In this document: positions 25,020-37,415 of the stretch, piece by piece
How the letters are laid out: each line of letters begins with the position of its first letter
Position numbering within the stretch: the stretch's first letter is position 1
Source of the DNA: Ceratodon purpureus
Lineage: Eukaryota; Streptophyta; Bryopsida; Pseudoditrichales; Ditrichaceae
Reading direction: 5' to 3'
DNA length: 64,000 nt
NCBI GenBank assembly: GCA_014871385.1
Contig: CM026424.1
Span: 22,134,771-22,198,770 of the forward strand
Translations under genes and position numbers: made by a program
The notes under the pieces: generated by a model
Told to the model about the DNA's origin: nothing
Seen by the model: only the letters and a program-made list of their open reading frames with translations
Database searches by the model: none

Positions 25020-25138
25020 GCGGCCATGGAACCGAAGGCCATGGCCATGGGACCCAATGCTGCGGTCATGGGGCCAGAACCGGCGGTCTTGGGCTCAGTG
25101 GAACGGTCATGGGTAGGCAGCAGTGGCCATGGGTAGTT
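25020..25138 (+). repeat. Degenerate catggg-type minisatellite
   Basis: Variants of ggccatggg, cggtcatggg and gaaccggcggtc follow each other in a GC-rich island within AT-rich DNA. Units are imperfect. Confidence 0.5.
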
Positions 25139-27338
25139 TTTTTAATAAAAGAGTAAAAGAAAGATGAAAGAAAACGGGGAAGAAGAAGATTTTTTTAAAA
25201 AAAAAAACCCAAAAAAATAAACGATGAAAAAACTATATATCTCTCTTTTATTTGTGAATTTGCGAAATAGCATTTGAGAAACTTGAGGAAACAGGTTCTG
25301 AAGCGCACGAGGACCTTGCGAGGTTACCAATTATAATTTACATCCTTCTTGTCATCAAATTGTTGCTTAAACAGTAGTACTTGAGCTACATTGTAAAATG
25401 ACCTGCCCATATCATAATAGCGCATTGAAAAATGGAACAATCAATTATATATTTATTAAGAGGGTTAAATAAATAATGGAGCATCTTTAGGAAGAAACAT
25501 AATGCATGAAGAATAAAATCGAGATGAGTAAATCTTCTTCAACGCATCTTCAAGAAGAAGCATTAGACATAAAAATACAGAAATCAAGAAAAATAAATAA
25601 ACCAAGGTAAATAAATAAATAAATAACGTTGCATCTCCATGAAGACGCATACTAAAAAAAAACATCGCATCTTCTGGAAGAAGAATTATGAATCAAATAA
25701 ATAAATATTAGTAACTTGGCCTCACGAATTACAAGCTCAGCCACCTTGCTATAAAATAAATGATTATAGACTACTGAAATATAAAGTAATCATAGCATAG
25801 GGCAATAAATATTTATATATACATTATAATGAATAAGAATATATACTTTCTTTATATAATACAGTTACTTAAGCTAGCTTTTACTTTACTTTTAAAAATA
25901 AAAGTAACTTCAAAAGTAAAGAAAAATGTAAAAGTGTGTACTAAATTTAAAAAATATAAAGAGTCAGTATTACATTAACAAGATGTGTGGGACCTCAAGG
26001 TTCGCGTATAAATACTAAATTTGGAGAAATAAAGTTGAAACTAAAGTGTAGGGTTGAAGTGTAGGAGTATATGAAGATATACAAGTAGAAAAAGAAGTAA
26101 ATGAAGCTTACAACTTACGGTTTTGCATTTCTGGAGTTTCATGGTCCCAAAATTTTGTGATAATTTTGCAATATAAATACAAGTTTCATCATTGATGTAT
26201 ATTGTGATACCTTATCAATATTATTTGTTCAGTTGTAAATCTATACTATATAGTAGTATGCATTTTAACAATTTTGTCGTTGTTAAATCATTTTTTTAAC
26301 AAGTTTGTGAAGATAGATATTCTAGTAAACCGTTCTCATAACCCAAAGTTCTAGATACATTACTTTTCCTTCTTTTAGATATAGTTATTGAATTTACGAT
26401 ATCAAGGATGAAATTGATGTTGGAACTTGTTAGAAGCTTGATGTTAGAAGCTTGTTCCGATAGCAAGAAATGATACAATGACATACGGAACTCAATGTGG
26501 AAGTCCACGTCAAACAAAGGAACATTAATTTATAGACCATACGTGATTTATTTTTTATTTTTTTAGATTCGTATTTACTTTTATTTATATATTTTTGAAC
26601 ATTTATATTCACTCTCAATAAAATTTAATCTTTAAAGTATTCAAGTTGATAAAATAATAGAATTTTCTTCATCATCTTGAAATATTGGGCTTTTAGATGA
26701 AGATATAAGAATATAATATAGTATAGAATTTATAGCATACATATTATGACAAAAACATTACTCTCATCCTTTAAAACATCAAAGTGACTCCAAATATTTA
26801 CTATATATACTAAAGTCAATTCATGTATCCATGGTTCAACATGAGAATTTTGAGACTGGACTACAAACAATCAAAATATTTAAATACGATAATTTTAAAA
26901 TTAACAATTGCCATTTACTTTTACAGATACTATAATTTTTATAGTGATTTTTACTTTGTATGTAAGAGATTCTTTTACTTTTACTTGACTTTTGTATCAT
27001 ATGCATAATGCACGGGAGCATTATTCAGCGTTACCTGCAAGTGTAAGGTACGAGTCAAAGCTACGGTGATTATACATTCAAAACAACACGAATTATCCAA
27101 AGCAACAAAACTTATAGTGTTCTATAATGTAACATTATAATATTTGGAAGTCTCATTTTAAGCTTGTTTTTCATTAGTCTTTTGAAAAATTTCCTTCAAA
27201 CTAGACTAAACACTTAATATACAGCATGTGCAACCAATGAAACTTATTTTAATGATAGTCTAATTATCGTGTTATTTGTCCATAAAAAGTAAGAACTATG
27301 TATTAAAACAAAGTCGAAAGGTATGTTCTAAGATTGCA

Positions 27339-27560
27339 GTTGGGGCCCCCAACTAGTGCAGTCACGGGCCCCCAACTAGTGCAGCTGGGACCCCCAACTA
27401 GTGCAGCTGGGACCCCCAACTAGATACAGCTGGGCCCCCCAACTAGTGCAGCTGGGACCCCCAACTAGTTGCAGCTGGGGCCCCAACCAGTGCGACCGGG
27501 GCCCCCAACTAGTGTGGCCGGGGCCCCCAACTAGTGCGACTGGGGGTCGTACCTAGTGCA
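27339..27560 (+). repeat. Minisatellite of about 22-26 bp units with ACTAGT
   Basis: The unit cccccaactagtgcagctgg recurs about nine times with small changes (ctagatacag, ctagtgtggc and similar). It is a GC-rich island in AT-rich surroundings. Confidence 0.85.
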
Positions 27561-29493
27561 ACCGAACCCTTCAATTCAACATTGTATTCATTAAATTGGC
27601 AAATCTTGTTTATATCGGGCGTGGTAGCTGTGCAGATTATGATTGGCTCAAAATGAATGAAGACAAACTTGTGGAAAAGAAGATCCAGGTCTATTGAAAC
27701 ATACAAAACAAATCCAAAACAAAAGAAAGAGGGTGGAAGCACACTAGGGTGGACTGCTTTTGACATGTAATTGTACCCAAGAAAGCACTAAAAGCCAACG
27801 CCCAATTTTGATGGGTATTTAAGGTACTAGAAAACTTAAATTGTAAATAAACAAGGTTTAGAAGGAGCATTGGAAGAATATGGTTCAATACTTCAAAAAT
27901 CCACCTGAAAATTCTAATTTTTTACTAAACTAAATAATGTCAAAATTTTTGCCCTTTGATCGCTAAGAATTGTAAGGAAAGGATGAGTGCTTGGGAAATA
28001 ATGATACAACATGTGTTACCGTAGAAGGTGCTCTTTTTAACCATATAATTTTTTATGTACTTTGCAACTTAATTTTTATCAATATTGATTACTTTGTGAC
28101 ATTTTTTTACTGCTGTAAGGTACTTTTTCTGAAAAGCAAGAAGTGCAATTTTCAGTATGTTTCTAATGTTTTTCAAAAATTGGTGAAGTGATTGCACACT
28201 CCATTACTCCTTTCACCCAAATCCACAAAAAATTGAATGCTGTAGGATGTAGAGGGGTCCAAGAAAGGCCATTGAAGAAGAAATTTTACAGGATTTAGAG
28301 GGTGTAATGTACTTTTGGATCCACCCTGGTGTCCTTCCATCCAAGAACAATGGAAAAAATAACCAGGGAGTCGAAATATTAATCAAAACATAAAACAAAG
28401 GCTACGAAATTGGGAATAACGGGAAAATGAAACCGGGTAAAATAAAGATGAAAAATAACAAGCAACAATACATTTTCACAATTTTTTTATAAAAAGGACT
28501 ATGAATGGAAGATAGAATGGAAGAAGGATGAAAAAACATTAACAAGGACAAAAGGAAAGAAAAAATGACGTGGAGAAGAAGAATGAAAAAGTTACACAAA
28601 AAAGAAAAATAGAAAAATGCGTTGGACTTCTCGTTGGTTTTAGAAATGAAGAAGAAATTTCAATAAAACTGAAATCTAGTAACTTGAAGAAGATGACATA
28701 GGATTATAAAAGTTGACGAAATTGAATTGAGTTTTACATGCAGCTTTTATTCAAATAGGAGTATGAGCGTCTTCAAAAGCTTTTCCCTTGTTGTACATCT
28801 AATTTAAAATACATCGTGCAAAGAGGCTCAGAAAACAATTTAGTGACCTCAATTACAGGACACCATATTACTGACCCCCCGAGTTCATCTCCATTTCTAG
28901 TACCACTAGAGAGTATGTACACTAAAAATTATCCACTACTGTTCATTGAGTAAACTCTCTTCGTCATGAGTACTTGCGTTGACTTCTCTAATATTAAGCA
29001 TTAATCAAATATCAGAAGCGGAGAGCTTATTCTAAAGAGATTCACAGAATGGACTGATGTATCCTGAAAAGTTTAATAATGCCCAAGCCAAACAAGCAAG
29101 GTCTCAGGTTACATCTGCGGTACAGATTCTAAGCCCCACTAACGTGTACACACTGTTGTATATCCGCATGGAATAGTGTTTCTAATCCCACAATATCATG
29201 ATAAGCCTTGATGCGTACGCAGAATACTAAACGGGCGGGAGAGGTTCAGAAATAATCCACCCGTTTCATTGATTTAACAGACCACATCACGAGTACGTAA
29301 GTTGACTTTTTCCAAATCATGTCCATGCAATGATGATACGTTTAACTAAGAAGGACATGGACTTCAGGATATTAGACTCACACCTCCAGGAAGATGTTCT
29401 CTCATTCTCTACGCCCTGCAACCAACTTTCTCATTCAACCCCGCATCTTCTCTCCCAAACTCCTCCTTAATTCTGCTGTAGCAACCTAGCTCG

Positions 29494-31695
29494 ATGGGGA
29501 AAAGCAAGAAACCACAACGAGTGGTTGTGCCAGCAGCTCAGGCAAGTTCTAGTGAGACTAGCTCCTTTGAAGCACCTTTGAGTTCTGATTTCATCAATCC
29601 TTCGATTTGGGCTGAGGCATTCGACTTGAGAGGAGTGGGTGAGAATATGCGGAAGCACCTCACAAGCGTGGCTCCATTTTTGCTTGGAGACGCCGCATGC
29701 TATAGCTCTGATTTTTTTGTTGACGTGGGAGGACTATGTGGTAGCGGCGTCCCATTCAAGCGACTCAAGGAAGAGCACAACCTGCCACTTGAAGCAATTG
29801 TGGGCACCTATCCGCTCAACAAGAATGAAAATCGCCATCCATTGCGGCATATGACAGAGGATGTTGCAGCGAGGGCACTTAGGATGTACCAGCGCGTTTA
29901 TGGGGGGACAGCTCCAGACAATGGCGAGTTTGGCACGGCATTTGTCAGGGGCTTAATGCTTGATGCCAAACGCTGGAAAATCAACTGGGCCGAAGGTGCT
30001 GCTGAGATAGCGAAAGTAAGTCTCCTTAATTTTGATGTATGTCTTCTCCTCGTTGATTTGGATCATATCATCATAGACTAACTGTTGCTTCTGTGTACGC
30101 AGAGCCGCCTCAAAAGTCCAGTGCTAAATCCAGCGAAGCTCACACCGCCGTGCTTGCGTGAGCAGATCCAGGCGATGCTGAAAGTGTTCAGAGCAGTAGT
30201 CGATAAGGTGGTACGCGAGAAGAATGCGGCAGCAAAAACCATCTCTGAAGGAGGTGTGCCGCGTCCAGGAGGTATTGTGCGACAACTACGTGCTCCAGAG
30301 CCTGAAGTCGAAGTGCCGATCCGGAAGTCACCTGTGAGCCGTCGAAGTGTGGTGGTCAAGGGTCCTGCTCCAGCTCCGAACTTGCTTCCGCCCACTCCTG
30401 CAACAGCCTCGGCAAGCAGTAAGAAGAAACCCCTTGAGGTTACTTCAGACACTGGACGCCAGAAGCTCGCCACCGTAGAGGGATCCGCATCTCTGCTGAA
30501 GCAACGGGACTTCAAAGAAGGATTACTCATCAAGATGAAGGATGAACTGGAGCGCGCTGAAATAGCGCTTGCAATGCGGGAATCTAGGCGACAGGAGTTG
30601 CAGCGGTTGGAGCAGACCAAGTGGGATGAGTTCGCTGGTATCCAACATTCCAAGCAAGCAATGACTTCGATGGATGACGCCGCTAAGAAGGTGATTGATG
30701 CGCGCCTGAGATCACTCATGGAGGATGCAGTTGCCGTGTCTACCAACCTGGCGACCCTGAACCCTGAGATTAAGCACTGGACCGAAGCTGCCGCCAATTT
30801 ACGTTCTCAGCTGCTGCAGCTTCAGGAGTCCATTAAGATACTTGAAGCAAAAATTGATGTTCTCATAGTTCAAGAGAGTTGTATACGCCCACAGCATCTT
30901 TATACAGCATTTCCTGTGAACCTTGGAGATGTGGTGCCGCTGAAGACGCACCTCCCCTGTGTGGGGTGCGGACGCTACTGGGCTGACATGGCTTTAGCAA
31001 ACCTCCCTTGCGGATGTCTTCTCCACCCAATATGTTTGTTCCAGGTCGCCCTCAATGCTTCACCATGCTGTCCTGGCTGCAATGCCAAGCCATGTGCTGG
31101 CTGGATGGGACAATGGGGCTTCAAGTCTGACTTTGCTACCGCACGCACTGCTGCAGCAGCGGTGAAGAGAGAAGGTTGGGCACCTCCACTGAGTCGCTCT
31201 GAAGCAAAGACACAATTCACAAAGCGGAAGACCACTGATGAACCGTCACCCCTGATCTCCTCCCCCAAGCGAGCTTGTCTTCCAGCACTGCTGGAAAATG
31301 GGCCCGATGACGAAGTGCTTGAGCACATGTCTGTGGAGCCTGCTTTTCCACCACGTGTCGATGCACCTGGTGTCACCACTAAAGCACCCTCTTGTGAAGA
31401 AGTAACTGTTCACAAGAACAAGGTCGTCGAAGTAGGAAGCGGCGCCACAACAGCAACGACGTGCGGAAAGCCAGGAGAGGCTGCTGCAAGTGATACCCTG
31501 AAGAAGTTAGTTTCCAAAGTCGACGATGCAGGCCACGACACGGCATCATCCCGCTGCAGCCCACTCGTAGATGCAAAACTTGAGCTGATCGTTGGAACTC
31601 CTCCTGGAACCGTGGATCCCGCCGAGTTAAGAGACATTGTGAACATTGCATGTGCAGCCGCAGCAGAAGCAAAATTTCCTACTACTCCAACATGA
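29494..31695 (+). CDS. Paralogue C: N-terminal domain, coiled coil and RING-like zinc module, 704 residues
   Basis: Exon 1 is 29494-30015 and exon 2 is 30103-31695, with a GTAAGT donor and CGCAG acceptor; they join in frame. The first 174 residues hold the family domain (SVAPFLLGDAACYSSDFF, VGGLCGSGVPF, YQRVYGGTAPDNGEFGTAF, KINWAEGAAEIAK). Residues about 290-460 form a long coiled coil. The zinc module (CVGCGRYWAD ... CGCLLHPIC ... CPGC) has the exact spacing C-x2-C-x13-C-x-C-x2-H-x2-C-x11-C-x2-C seen in B and D, followed by GWMGQWG. A 200-residue tail with KRKTTDEPSPLISSPKRAC, a possible nuclear signal, is unique to this copy. A RING-like fold would suggest E3 ubiquitin ligase activity, but the Cys/His order is unusual, so function is unproven. 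Confidence 0.8.
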
Positions 31696-32669
31696 AGGAC
31701 CACGAAGGAAGTTTTAGCTGCCTCTGAAAGATAGCATACATACACTTTTAGAAGACTAGCTGCAGATAGAAGTTCGATCTTCACTAGACCCTTCCGTTTC
31801 TTAGCACAACAGCATGTCACATGTGCACGTAATGTATTATCTTTTTTGCAATGGAATCTAAAAATGTGCCCTTTTTTTCCCACAATTCTGAACTCTCTGA
31901 ATTGCTAATATCTGTCCACTTCGTAAGTATGAAGGGCTGAAATTCTATCCTTGATTTGTGGCCGTGCAGGTATACTCATGGTCGTCAGTGCTGGTGTGCG
32001 ATGCATTGCTTAGCAACCATTAATTCTTCTTCGATGCTTCAATGTAAATATCTATGCACATCGATAAGAATCTGAAGCACTCGGGTCTTGATCAAGTTCG
32101 ACTCTACTCTTTGGAATACACCAGCATGTCCTTCTTCCTATCATATACAAATTGAAAGAGTTTTGTTATCGAGTGGTTGATCATTGGCTATAATTATGTA
32201 TTACAATGAATGATGTGAATTGAGTAGTGGGCATGTAAGGGAATGCCTTTTGGTCATGTAAGGCAGTGCCTTGATGTTCTGGTTCTGAAGCTCATTTGTA
32301 CAGAGCTGATTACTTAATGTTCTTGAAATTACCAACAATTAGAAAAAAATTTATGTGTTGATAGACTTCAATGTTTATGTGATGATAAACAATTTCTGTG
32401 TTAAAAGACTTCGATTTTTACAGACTTACATATGCATATGTGATCCACAATTTGACTTGTTTCAGTTACATACGCATGGTGTCCACTTTGTTGAAGCTTC
32501 AACACTGCTTTGCGTGTATTTGTTAATTGCTTGCTTTGCTCAAATTCGGGTGGACATTCCTTTTCTTCAGAATGAAGTACCTTTTGCAATTCCAGATTTG
32601 GATTAGTGAAAAGCTTGTTAGATATGCAAACACAAGATTATTAAGCATAAAATCTGATTTGCAAGGACT
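31696..32669. other. 3' flank of paralogue C, non-coding
   Basis: Presumed 3' UTR and intergenic AT-rich DNA up to the right inverted-repeat arm. No gene is supported. Confidence 0.4.
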
Positions 32670-34413
32670 CTATGTTCAATTTAGTGTCCACTACTTAATT
32701 TAAAATCGAATTTTTTATGCAATCCCGAGTTTGGAACAAGGAGATGCTTATTAGTTATGCATAAATCAGAATACGAGATTTAAAGTTCTAATGTAGAATT
32801 CTTTAATTTTTTAATTTTTTGGATTTTTTGGATCTCAGCTTTGATATAAATATGCTCAGAACACACTCCCTTTCGTCAAAGCCTTGGTGGCTTGGTGTTC
32901 CGAGGCTACGGATACGAACTGACGTGGCGGCCTCAGGGTGCTGGTGCCGGGTTCGAATCCACCCTCCGACACCCACCCCACCACGCTTTCGAAGCGCAGT
33001 TGATGGCGCAAAACTTTTTAATTTTTTAATTTTTTGGATTTTTTGGATCTCAGTTTTGATATAAATATGCTCAGAACACACTCTCTTTCGTCAAAGCCTT
33101 GGTGGCTTGGTGTTCCGAGGCTTCGGATACGAACTGACGTGGCGGCCTCAGGGTGCTGGTGCCGGGTTCGAATCCACCCTCCGACACCCACCCCACCACG
33201 CTTACACGCCCGCACAGATCGAGTGCCTTTTTTAATTTTTTTTTCCTTTTATTAATTATTTTCACTGAAGTGTTCTTTTACCAGATATGAAGATTTTGAT
33301 GTAAATTGTTTTGTAGGAACTTCTTTACTATCACCGTTTTTTCAATACTTAGAATTTTGTTCAACCATTAACAGAGTCTTGTATAATTCTAAAACCAATA
33401 TAAGCAACTGAGTATCCAAGGTTCTTTCCAGACGTATCTTTATATTCCAAAGTCTAATGTCTTTCTTTTTCAAAGAACACAAGTATGTTTCAGCAGTTTA
33501 TTATCTTCAGATACCATTCAATCTGCTACAGATTTCTAAATTCATTATACTTGTGAATTAAATCCTGCTACTTTGTTACTTCTTCATTCACAATTAATCA
33601 TTTTTTGCCCAGTTTCTAGCCCATTTAGAGGTAATCTTTTTTCAAGGCGTAGAACTCAATCCAATTAGAACAACTAAAAAAAAAAAAAAAAACACTGAAG
33701 CACTTCAAGGGTCAAAATAGTTTTCGTAATCGCTGAAATTTGAAGGAAACATTGAAGTGCACGTGCATCATTTGTGGATGGATGAAAACTAGATGACTGA
33801 AAATTGAAGTTTCAATGAAACATGAATGAGAACTAATTCTTCCTTAATCGGCTTGCACAGAACTCAATCCAATTTGAAGCATCTAAACCATAGGACGCTG
33901 AAGCATGGCAAGGATGAAGAAACATTAAAGAGACCCTAACTTTTGTGAACGATAAACGAATGAATGAAGAAGCCAGATTCGGTGAAACATGAATAAGAAA
34001 GAACACACCTCCAATCAGTGTGAACAGAACTGAACCCAATTAGAACCAAATAAAAATAACAAATAAAGCACTGAAGCATGGAGGCTCGATGAAAACAGTT
34101 TTCGTAATTACTGAAATTTGAAGGAAACATTCATATGTTATCTTTTAAGGGTGGATGAAAAATAGATGAATGAAAATTGGAGTTTCAGTTGAACATGAAT
34201 GTGAACTAATTCCACCTTAATCACTGTGCGAGATATAGCTCCCCAAGTAGAACCAAATAAAAAAAAAAGGCACTGAAGCATGGCAAGGGTGAAAACGGTA
34301 TCCGTTATTATGAAACTTGTAAGAAACATAACGGTGACCTTTTCTTTTATGGGTGGAGGTAAAACGAAAGATTGAAAAATGAAGTTATGTGAAACATGAA
34401 TTAGAACTAATCC
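32670..34413 (-). repeat. Right arm of the large inverted repeat
   Basis: This 1,744 bp stretch is the reverse complement of 13611-15571, nearly identical across AT-rich non-coding sequence. It contains two 215-bp B-box units against three in the left arm, which accounts for the length difference. The spacer between arms is 17,098 bp. Confidence 0.85.
32810..33230 (+). repeat. Two tandem 215-bp units with a tRNA-like B box
   Basis: B-box sequences ggttcgaatcc lie at 32950-32960 and 33165-33175, 215 bp apart, each preceded by the same candidate A-box region as in the left arm. Confidence 0.65.
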
Positions 34414-34719
34414 AGAATGAATCAAGTTTCAGGTTCTCATAAAGGTGAACTATTCTTGCTCTGATTACTACTGATTTGGGTACTTCGTTTCCACACAATC
34501 AAAGTCTTCTCGAGTTGCTTAGGTGGGCATTCCGCTACACATAAAAAGCGGAATTGAAACATGACAGCCGAATACATACATCCACTTCCACAAAGTGACA
34601 TCGGATATGGGACTTCACAAAATTTTACCTCCACAGATAGACTAAAAAGAAAATATTTTGTGTAAAACTTCTCATTTCGAATGGCTTAGCAGTTTCTAAC
34701 ATCAAAGTTCTCAGTAAAA

Positions 34720-37158
34720 TCAAGTGATATCAGTCACATCTTCTACACTAGTCTGAGATTCACTAGCACCCGCTTCTGTGCCCCTACTTGTCTCTTCGAT
34801 ATCTGCTGCCTCAGGAGACACATATCTACTGCCCTGGCGGGTGCGACTCTCACGCCAGGCCTCACTAGCCGCCCCTGCCCCAGATGCATGCCATGCTTCA
34901 CGCCTCCTAGCCATACATTCAAGGGTTGCTGGATCTGGCAACACCTGCTCGGATGCCGAAGTCCTCATTTGCAACTTTGCAGCATACCTGTGCTGTATAT
35001 TTCTATACCAGAACTCATACTGCTGAACGATAACACTCGTCCTAGCTACTGTCCCACCATGCTGTCCATGGTATTGGCTAGATGCTTTAGCAGCATGGTG
35101 CGATTTCTCCATTCCTTGGCAGTTCCATACAGACAAACTGCCATACTGTTCAATAAACCAGGGTCCGTGCTTCACCAACACGTGCTGCCAACAAAAGATC
35201 AGGGTCAATTCAAAACTTGTAAACATAGTATAAAAAGCAAACATGGTTGTTGAAGCATCAATTACATGGAGGCCATAGCGAGCCTAAACCACGAACAAGC
35301 TAAAACGCTCACAACACAAGCCAGTTAACACTTTGAAATACTCACGATATAGTGCGTCACGTGACCCTCCCCATGTGCCGCAACAAATGCTCTCCCGAAA
35401 CTCTCAATGACAGATTTACAGTTCCTCCTCTGATCGTCTGTCAGAACCAAGCCAGTGAAGTATGGCTGCAATGCCTCGAGAGTCTCCCATACTCGCCTGC
35501 GCTTCACCCTTGCTTGCCCACTTTCCAGGTTATTTGATTCTGAAGCGAGTACGTCCTTCCAAACCCGATCATTTCCGGACCACGAACTTGGTCCAAACAG
35601 TTTGCTTGCACAGACTCCGCCAAGGCTGGGCTTCTGAACAACATTCCCTGTTTTCCCAGAGAGTTGCGGGTCTTGCTTTAGCACACAGTTCGACCCTTCT
35701 ACACCAATAGCAGACATTGTTTTCTCCATAGCGTCAATTGCAGCGGATTTCCTCTCCCCCTCTTGCATGTTCCAGACGAACATGAAGTGCAGATGTAACA
35801 CTTTCTCAACAATTCGAACCAGTGCATGCAAAGTGCATATGTGTGTCCTGCTCAAAGGAATTGGCAGAATAGGTTTCCATCTCGGATGTGTGTCGATGTC
35901 GCATGGTGCACCTTGAATCCTTGTAGCAAACAAACCTCCCTGCCAGGTTCCTTTCCCACGTGCTGAAGCAGTCTGCTCTGCTTCAGCACTTGTGCACGTC
36001 CTCAAACGTTCGTGCTTCTGCTCACAGTATATGCAATTCATCTTGCATGCCGGCCCATGCTGTAGCCCATACATACACTTGATGGTCTTCATATCAGCAC
36101 TTAAATGCCACTCAACTGGATAACTTCCGTAACCTGCTACATCAAGTTGTTCCCCGCTTGACTGCGCTTTAATGATATCCGGAAAGCTTGTTTGTTCAAA
36201 TACCCACTGCAAGATATCATGTGATTCCTTCTCCACCTGAAAGCAGCCTATTGGCCAAATCTCTTGCTCAGACTGGACAGAGAAATATTTATCATTGTTT
36301 CTCTGTATCTCTGGATCTAGGGCTCGATTCATCAGTGTCAGGCTCACTCGCTCAAACTTCTTCCCGTGCAGCACTTCCGCCTCATCAAGCTTCAGCACGA
36401 ATATCAATGGCCCGCCCCTCAACTCTGATTTAAACCAAGGTAATAAACAGCACTTAGCATCGAATACATTAACAAGAGCCCGCTACCTTCCGATAAATGA
36501 CAAAACAGAGATTTCGATTTTGGAACTCACCTTCAACCGTGATGTCATAGAACAACACCATTGATTTTTGAACTACTCTAATGTCTGCAAAGAGGTTGTT
36601 TTTTTCATTTAGAATAACCTCCCTTGACTGTCTCACCACATTCTTACCGACCCTCGCCTCTGAAATCACTCTGCGCCCGTTTATGTGACTATACTCTCCA
36701 ATGAATTGTGGCAGCTTGCTATTCATGCTCCTTCGCAACTCCGCCACCTTATTACTAGACGGCAACAGACCTCGCTTCAGCTCAGGCGCTACAGACATCA
36801 CTCGGTGCTTGATGACCTTGCAGAGTGCATGGTATCCTCTATGTGTTACGTTGTTACCATCGCACACTCCCAGCATGACTTCTTGACTCAACTCCCCTTG
36901 AATCTTTTTGAATACATTCTTGGTTGCGGCCGCATTTGCTTGGCTCATCTTGGGCTGCTCTCCTAACCTCAAAGCCTCACCTGCAGACAAAACGCTTGCA
37001 ATAGCGCGTGCTGTAGCAGTTTGTGAATCTCTTGCCCCGTTCAGCCTTTTCCTCTCCCCCCGTGCCTTGTTTGATCGCTGCAGTTGACTGACCAGTCGAG
37101 GTTGAATCTGAGCCCGCAATATAGTCCTTCGACGCTTAGCATTCCCTGATCCTGCCAT
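34720..37158 (-). CDS. Spliced gene for a possible transposase-like protein, family not named
   Basis: Three exons join in frame on the minus strand: 37158-36531, 36424-35346 and 35184-34720 (donors GTGAGT and GTGAGT, acceptors ATCAG and GGCAG). The ATG at 37158 begins MAGSGNAKRRR; the frame is open further upstream, so it could instead be an internal methionine. Landmarks are a basic N-terminus, VFKKIQGELS, LPSSNKVAELRRSMN, an acidic site in FVLKLDEAEVLHG, a zinc-like CKMNCIYCEQKHE, HALVRIVEKVLHLH, HVTHYIHVLVKHGPWF and NCQGMEKSHH. This pattern (early acid, Cys/His knuckle, late acid after a conserved histidine) recalls DDE-type transposase cores, but I cannot name the superfamily. The C-terminus is low complexity. 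Intact frame and clean introns suggest a functional or recently active gene. Confidence 0.55.
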
Positions 37159-37415
37159 GCATCCATCTGGTATCAATGACCTTACACCCTGTTTAAATAA
37201 ACTCCTTCAAAGAAGATATTAAATACTTACTGCACTACTTGGTTAATGTCCTCCACATTGACTTGCTGCAATGCAGCAAGCAAGTTGGTTCGCTTGTTTA
37301 GAGCAAAATAAGATACCATGAATTCGCAGCAGCCTGCTTCCATATTACACTCACAGATAAGTAAATAGCCGCAACAGCACTATAAAACGTAACTGCCGAA
37401 GCATTTCACAAACGT

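Larger units (their letters stand above)
24133..29493. other. Long AT-rich gap with minisatellites, no supported gene
   Basis: Contains a degenerate ggccatggg/cggtcatggg repeat at about 25020-25138 and a 27.3-27.6 kb minisatellite. The stretch 25.4-27.0 kb is very AT-rich. No frame longer than about 85 codons looks protein-like. The last 100-200 bp should include the promoter of paralogue C. Confidence 0.45.

Noticed and set aside
30078-30797. A 239-codon minus-strand frame
   Set aside because: It lies opposite the well-supported coding sequence of paralogue C and has no recognisable features.
14852-33175. Functional tRNA genes at the B-box sequences
   Set aside because: No acceptor, D-arm and anticodon-arm pairing giving a full cloverleaf could be drawn around the B boxes; they look like tRNA-derived repeats.
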